Assembly (NCBI GenBank): GCA_019454985.1 | Contig: JACFNF010000011.1 | Coordinates: forward strand, 1 to 64,000 | Source: Bacteroidales bacterium | Lineage (GTDB): Bacteria > Bacteroidota > Bacteroidia > Bacteroidales > F082 | Length of the DNA stretch: 64,000 nt | Reading direction: 5' to 3' | The notes under the pieces: model-generated | The model's input: the letters and a program-made list of their open reading frames with translations, nothing else | Database searches by the model: none | What the model was told of the DNA's origin: nothing | Position numbers and translations under genes: made by a program | In this document: positions 60,844 through 64,000 of the stretch, one piece after another | Layout of the letters: the number at the start of each line of letters is the position of its first letter | Numbering within the stretch: the stretch's first letter is position 1

Positions 60844-62052
60844 ATGCAACCGGCTGAACTGTCCACTTTTCTGACCATTACCAACCGGATGGATACTCCA
60901 GGGATTTATTTTCTTGTTATTTTAAATCTTTTTCTGTTAATGGTGATCGCCTTTTTGTTTTTTAAGTGGAGAAAGCTCAAACAGGAAACCCATCATTTAA
61001 AACAGGAAATTGCTGCCAGAAATGATCAGATTTATCGGTTAAACATTGAAAATGCTACAATTAAGCTTCAAATCAACGAAAAGGAGTCCGAAGCGAACCG
61101 ACAACTGACCGCTTTGAAACAAAAGAATCGGATCATGACCGGCATGGTCGTTCACGATCTGAAAAATCCACTCTATTCTATACTTGGGATGAGCTCGGGA
61201 CAATCAGCGGGGTCAAAATTGGAATATTTTCACGAAACGGCCAAAAGGATGCTCCGGCTTGTGCTTAATATTCTTGACCTGAGCAAACACGAAGAATCGC
61301 CAATACAGCCTGTTTACAGCCTTTTCGAAGTGCAAGATTTACTTGGGGAGGTGATTGCCGATCTTAGCCCCACGCTTCGTGATAAATCCCTGCAAATCCG
61401 TGTCAGTAGCGAAGGGAACTATCGTTTGAAAGCCGACAGAGCTTTGATAGCCCGTCTTTTCGAGAATTTGCTTACCAATGCAATTCTGCATTCCGATCCC
61501 GATAAGCCCGTGATGGTCAATTTAAAAAAAGAAAATGACTGCCTTCGCACCGAAATCGTCAATCATGGAATCGCCATCCCCCAAGAACTTCATTCCACCC
61601 TTTTCGATCCCTTTGTTCATGCTGCTACAGCAAAATCACCTATGTCGTCCACCGGACTCGGGCTGGCTTTTTGTAAGATGGTGACCGAAATCCATTCCGG
61701 TACAATTGGCTTCCAAAGCGAAGTCGGGGAACCGGTGATTTTCTGGTTCACTCTTCCCGACTGTACAGAGGGAACCGAGACAGCAACAACGGACATGGAA
61801 TTCGATTTTAAGCCCGATTTCAATTGGCTTTCGGAGATCATGCAGAATCATTCAGAGCTTCTGGCTCCATTGAAAACTTATGAGGTGTTTGAGATGAGCC
61901 GGATTATGCAAGTGCTCCAACAATTTCATCCGCAGCCTGAAGATCCTGCAAGTGAATGGAAAAAAGAGATAGAACAAGCTGTATATCATTGTGATAATGT
62001 ACGATTTAAAGAGCTGACGAAACTCGTCGGCCCGGCCACCGAAAAACACTGA
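60844..62052 (+). CDS. Membrane histidine kinase with degenerate G1 box and C-terminal extension
   Basis: 402 residues from the ATG at 60844; the in-frame GTG at 60823 overlaps the -7 box and was rejected. One membrane helix (21-40), a long coiled coil (about 43-95), then the phosphoacceptor MVVHDLKNPL with His104. The HATPase part has N box ENLLTNAILH (207-216) and G2 STGLGLA (269-275), but G1 reads IVNHGIAIP (238-246) without the usual Asp and second Gly. A C-terminal helical tail of about 80 residues follows the ATPase domain. It is 19 bp from the response regulator gene and surely its partner. Confidence 0.9.
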   Translation: MQPAELSTFLTITNRMDTPGIYFLVILNLFLLMVIAFLFFKWRKLKQETHHLKQEIAARNDQIYRLNIENATIKLQINEKESEANRQLTALKQKNRIMTGMVVHDLKNPLYSILGMSSGQSAGSKLEYFHETAKRMLRLVLNILDLSKHEESPIQPVYSLFEVQDLLGEVIADLSPTLRDKSLQIRVSSEGNYRLKADRALIARLFENLLTNAILHSDPDKPVMVNLKKENDCLRTEIVNHGIAIPQELHSTLFDPFVHAATAKSPMSSTGLGLAFCKMVTEIHSGTIGFQSEVGEPVIFWFTLPDCTEGTETATTDMEFDFKPDFNWLSEIMQNHSELLAPLKTYEVFEMSRIMQVLQQFHPQPEDPASEWKKEIEQAVYHCDNVRFKELTKLVGPATEKH

Positions 62053-62071
62053 ACAAAACACTGAACAAGCT

Positions 62072-63301
62072 ATGAAGAACGAACTGACCATCCTTGTGGT
62101 TGATGATGATCCCTTGGCCATTCGATCCATTTTCGATGCTTTGGGTAATCATTTCGAAAACTACAATTTCATTCAGGCTAACAACGGTAGCCTAGCCGTG
62201 GAGCTTGCATTGCAAAAACTGCCACAACTGATCATCACCGATTGGGAGATGCCCCGAATGAGTGGAATCCAACTGATCTCTCATCTAAAAAATCATTCTG
62301 AAACAGCTGATATCCCCGTGTTGATGGCTACTGGCGTAATGACGAGCCCCGAAAATCTGCGAACGGCCCTTGATGCCGGTGCAGCCGACTTCATCCGTAA
62401 ACCAATTGAAGTCGTCGAGTTGCAGGCACGAGTCAGAAACCTCCTCTCAATCGTCAGCTATATCGAAGAATTCAAACAAATCAACCGGACGATTACTGAT
62501 ACGAACTCTTTTCTTGAAAACCTGCTCAATGTTACTCCCTATCCGCTTGTGTATTACGATACCAATGGTGTTATATTAACTTTCAATCGGTCGTTTGCCG
62601 AAACTTTTAATGCTTCGTTTGATAAACAAAACACTTACTATGAATTGTTCGATGGCGCCTCAGCTTTAATACACAAACAATACGACCAGGAAATCCTGAA
62701 TAGAAAAGTGAATCTCGTCCGTTATGAAATCCAGGTAACTATTGCAGATGGTTCAAAACATGATCTGGTCTTCACAAAAGTGCCCGTTTGGAATAAAGAA
62801 AATGAGCTGAAAGGGATTCTCGGAGTACTCGGTGATCTTACTGAACTTAAGCAAGAGTTTCAAAACGATTTGATACAAAAGAAAAATGAACTGGCCAATA
62901 TCAGCATCCGGTTGGTGCAAAATAGCCAGCTTAACGAAAAACTGATGAAAGATGTGCAGCAACTCAAAAGCTCCAACGACCCCAAGGCGCGCAAATTAGC
63001 CGCTAACATTGAAAAAAATTACCGCTTAGCGATGAACAAAAGCCTGTGGTTCGAGTTTGAAAAACGCTTCAACGAGGTACATGTCAATTTCTATAATAAG
63101 CTTGCAAATATCTATCGAGATCTGACGCCCAACGAACGGAAACTCTGCGCTTTCCTGAAAATGGGCCTCAGTACAAAAGAAATCGGCGCCATCACCTTTC
63201 AAAATGCAAAAAGCATTGATATGGCCCGTTATCGCCTTCGAAAAAAACTCGGAATTCCCAATAACGAGAGCTTTTTCTCTTTTCTCTCCCGTTTTGGTTA
63301 A
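62072..63301 (+). CDS. Response regulator with receiver, PAS and LuxR-type C-terminal helix-turn-helix
   Basis: 409 residues. Receiver domain with acidic pocket VVDDDP and phosphoacceptor Asp57 (ITDWEMPRMSG), a PAS domain (about 150-265), a coiled-coil linker, and a C-terminal region (about 345-400) with the LuxR-like stretch LTPNERKLCAFLKMGLSTKE. Such HTH ends occur in Bacteroidetes regulators. A receiver followed by PAS before the HTH is an uncommon order. Likely a transcription factor phosphorylated by the kinase encoded just upstream; targets unknown. Confidence 0.85.
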   Translation: MKNELTILVVDDDPLAIRSIFDALGNHFENYNFIQANNGSLAVELALQKLPQLIITDWEMPRMSGIQLISHLKNHSETADIPVLMATGVMTSPENLRTALDAGAADFIRKPIEVVELQARVRNLLSIVSYIEEFKQINRTITDTNSFLENLLNVTPYPLVYYDTNGVILTFNRSFAETFNASFDKQNTYYELFDGASALIHKQYDQEILNRKVNLVRYEIQVTIADGSKHDLVFTKVPVWNKENELKGILGVLGDLTELKQEFQNDLIQKKNELANISIRLVQNSQLNEKLMKDVQQLKSSNDPKARKLAANIEKNYRLAMNKSLWFEFEKRFNEVHVNFYNKLANIYRDLTPNERKLCAFLKMGLSTKEIGAITFQNAKSIDMARYRLRKKLGIPNNESFFSFLSRFG

Positions 63302-63365
63302 GCATCATCGGAATAACTTTGTTAGCTTTTTTAATTTAAAATCATTCTAAATAATAAAAAAGCTT

Positions 63366-63373
63366 TACTTTTG
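63366..63373 (+). promoter_or_regulatory. -7 box of the SlyD-like gene
   Basis: TACTTTTG, an exact match to TAnnTTTG, 48 bp before the ATG. No -33 TTTG at normal spacing. Confidence 0.5.
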
Positions 63374-63421
63374 CCCGATGACGACTGAGGCGTCATTGCA
63401 AAAACGAACATTTCGAACTTT

Positions 63422-64000
63422 ATGAATATTGAAAAAAATCGCGTGGGTGTCATTGCCTACACCCTTCAATTGAACAATGCCGCTGGCGAATTGATCGAAG
63501 AAGCCACTGTGAATCAACCCAAAACTATGGTTTTTGGAACCGGTCGTGTGATGCAAAGTTTTGAAAACAGGATGCTCGGATTAAAATCGGGCGATTCATT
63601 TGAATTTACCCTTACACCGGCCGAATCGTTTGGCGAGTTTATGACCGATCTTTTAATGGAGGTGCCCAAAACAGTTTTTATGGTTAATGGACAATTGCAA
63701 CCAGATAATTTGGAAGTGGGAAAGATGGTGCCGATGATGGATGAAGATGGCAATCCTTTTGACGGAAAGATTTTGGCCATCAACGACAAGACGGTGAGCA
63801 TGGATTTTAATCATCCTTATGCCGGAAAAGGGATATATGTCAAAGGCGAGGTGCTCAATGTACGTGAAGCCACCTACGACGAGCTTAATCCTGTGGCTTC
63901 CGGATGTGGCTGTGGCAGTCACGACGATGGCTGTTGCGGTGGCGGAAATCACCACCACTACCACGATGGTCATGAAGGATGTGGCTGCGGCGGGCACGAA
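63422..64000 (+). CDS. slyD: SlyD-like FKBP peptidyl-prolyl isomerase with metal-binding tail, 3' end outside window
   Basis: 193 codons visible, open at the right edge. FKBP domain with an insert-in-flap arrangement: VGVIAYTLQLNNAAGELIEE, GTGRVMQSFENRMLGLKSGD, LTPAESFGEF, DFNHPYAGKGIYVKG. From about residue 161 it becomes a Cys/His/Gly-rich tail (GCGCGSHDDGCCGGGN, then clusters of His), as in SlyD, which binds nickel and helps metal-centre assembly. It likely acts in the cytoplasm as a folding catalyst and metal chaperone. Confidence 0.9.
   Translation, partial: MNIEKNRVGVIAYTLQLNNAAGELIEEATVNQPKTMVFGTGRVMQSFENRMLGLKSGDSFEFTLTPAESFGEFMTDLLMEVPKTVFMVNGQLQPDNLEVGKMVPMMDEDGNPFDGKILAINDKTVSMDFNHPYAGKGIYVKGEVLNVREATYDELNPVASGCGCGSHDDGCCGGGNHHHYHDGHEGCGCGGHE

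Noticed and set aside
1-64000. Search for tRNA, rRNA, CRISPR arrays, IS elements and prophage
   Set aside because: No cloverleaf-like tRNA, no regularly spaced repeats, no transposase or integrase motifs and no phage genes were seen by eye; small RNAs cannot be excluded without a covariance search.

Overview
The window is bacterial chromosome from the phylum Bacteroidota, most likely class Bacteroidia (Bacteroidales or Marinilabiliales type). The evidence is two SusC/SusD pairs, a type IX secretion plug protein and T9SS-type sorting tails, DUF3276 and DUF5683 proteins, the parA-parB-DUF5683-dapB-lepB order, a Na+-NQR operon, and promoters with the Bacteroidetes -7 box TAnnTTTG. There are about 53 genes, densely packed. 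I recognised no tRNA, rRNA, IS element, CRISPR array or prophage.

Layout. 1-5036: two divergently transcribed secreted proteins, an M6-type metalloprotease cut by the left edge and a CotH-family kinase-like protein; at least the latter has a T9SS-type tail. 5079-20221: a polysaccharide utilisation locus, all on the minus strand. Its transcription order is SusC-SusD-GH16-GH16, a 247-bp gap with a new promoter, then PKD surface lipoprotein-SusC-SusD-GH30. Two GH16 beta-1,3-glucanase-like enzymes and one GH30 beta-1,6-glucanase-like enzyme point to laminarin or another beta-1,3/1,6-glucan. No regulator gene is seen beside it. Hairpins, two of them classic intrinsic terminators, sit at three gene junctions inside the locus.

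20518-26755: a tightly packed minus-strand signalling cluster. In transcription order it is a coiled-coil protein, a membrane protein with a predicted cytoplasmic roadblock/longin-like domain and a periplasmic BON/OmpA-like part, a Ras-like small GTPase, a soluble histidine kinase and an exported TPR protein. Overlapping and near-abutting genes suggest one system. I judge it the best candidate here for uncharacterised biology.

27044-30871: a ferredoxin reductase-like flavoprotein followed at once by two tRNA methylthiotransferases (MiaB and MtaB), then rpsT. 31221-37656: a TonB-dependent receptor, PriA and the T9SS plug protein. 37844-45044: nqrABCDEF, then apbE (the flavin transferase that loads NqrB and NqrC), then a small convergent NqrM-like protein, together a full Na+-pumping NADH dehydrogenase with its maturation factors. 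45161-57660: minus-strand housekeeping genes, namely a SpoU methyltransferase, rpsF-rpsR-rplI, ftsK-lolA-DUF481-radC, parA-parB-DUF5683-dapB-lepB-cyclophilin, and the PUR-domain protein. 57928-64000: plus-strand genes for a dehydrogenase E2, an exonuclease, an FAH-family enzyme, a histidine kinase/response regulator pair and a SlyD-like isomerase cut by the right edge.

All calls come from reading the translations and motifs by eye. No database search or alignment was run, so family names rest on recognised motifs and remembered family features.
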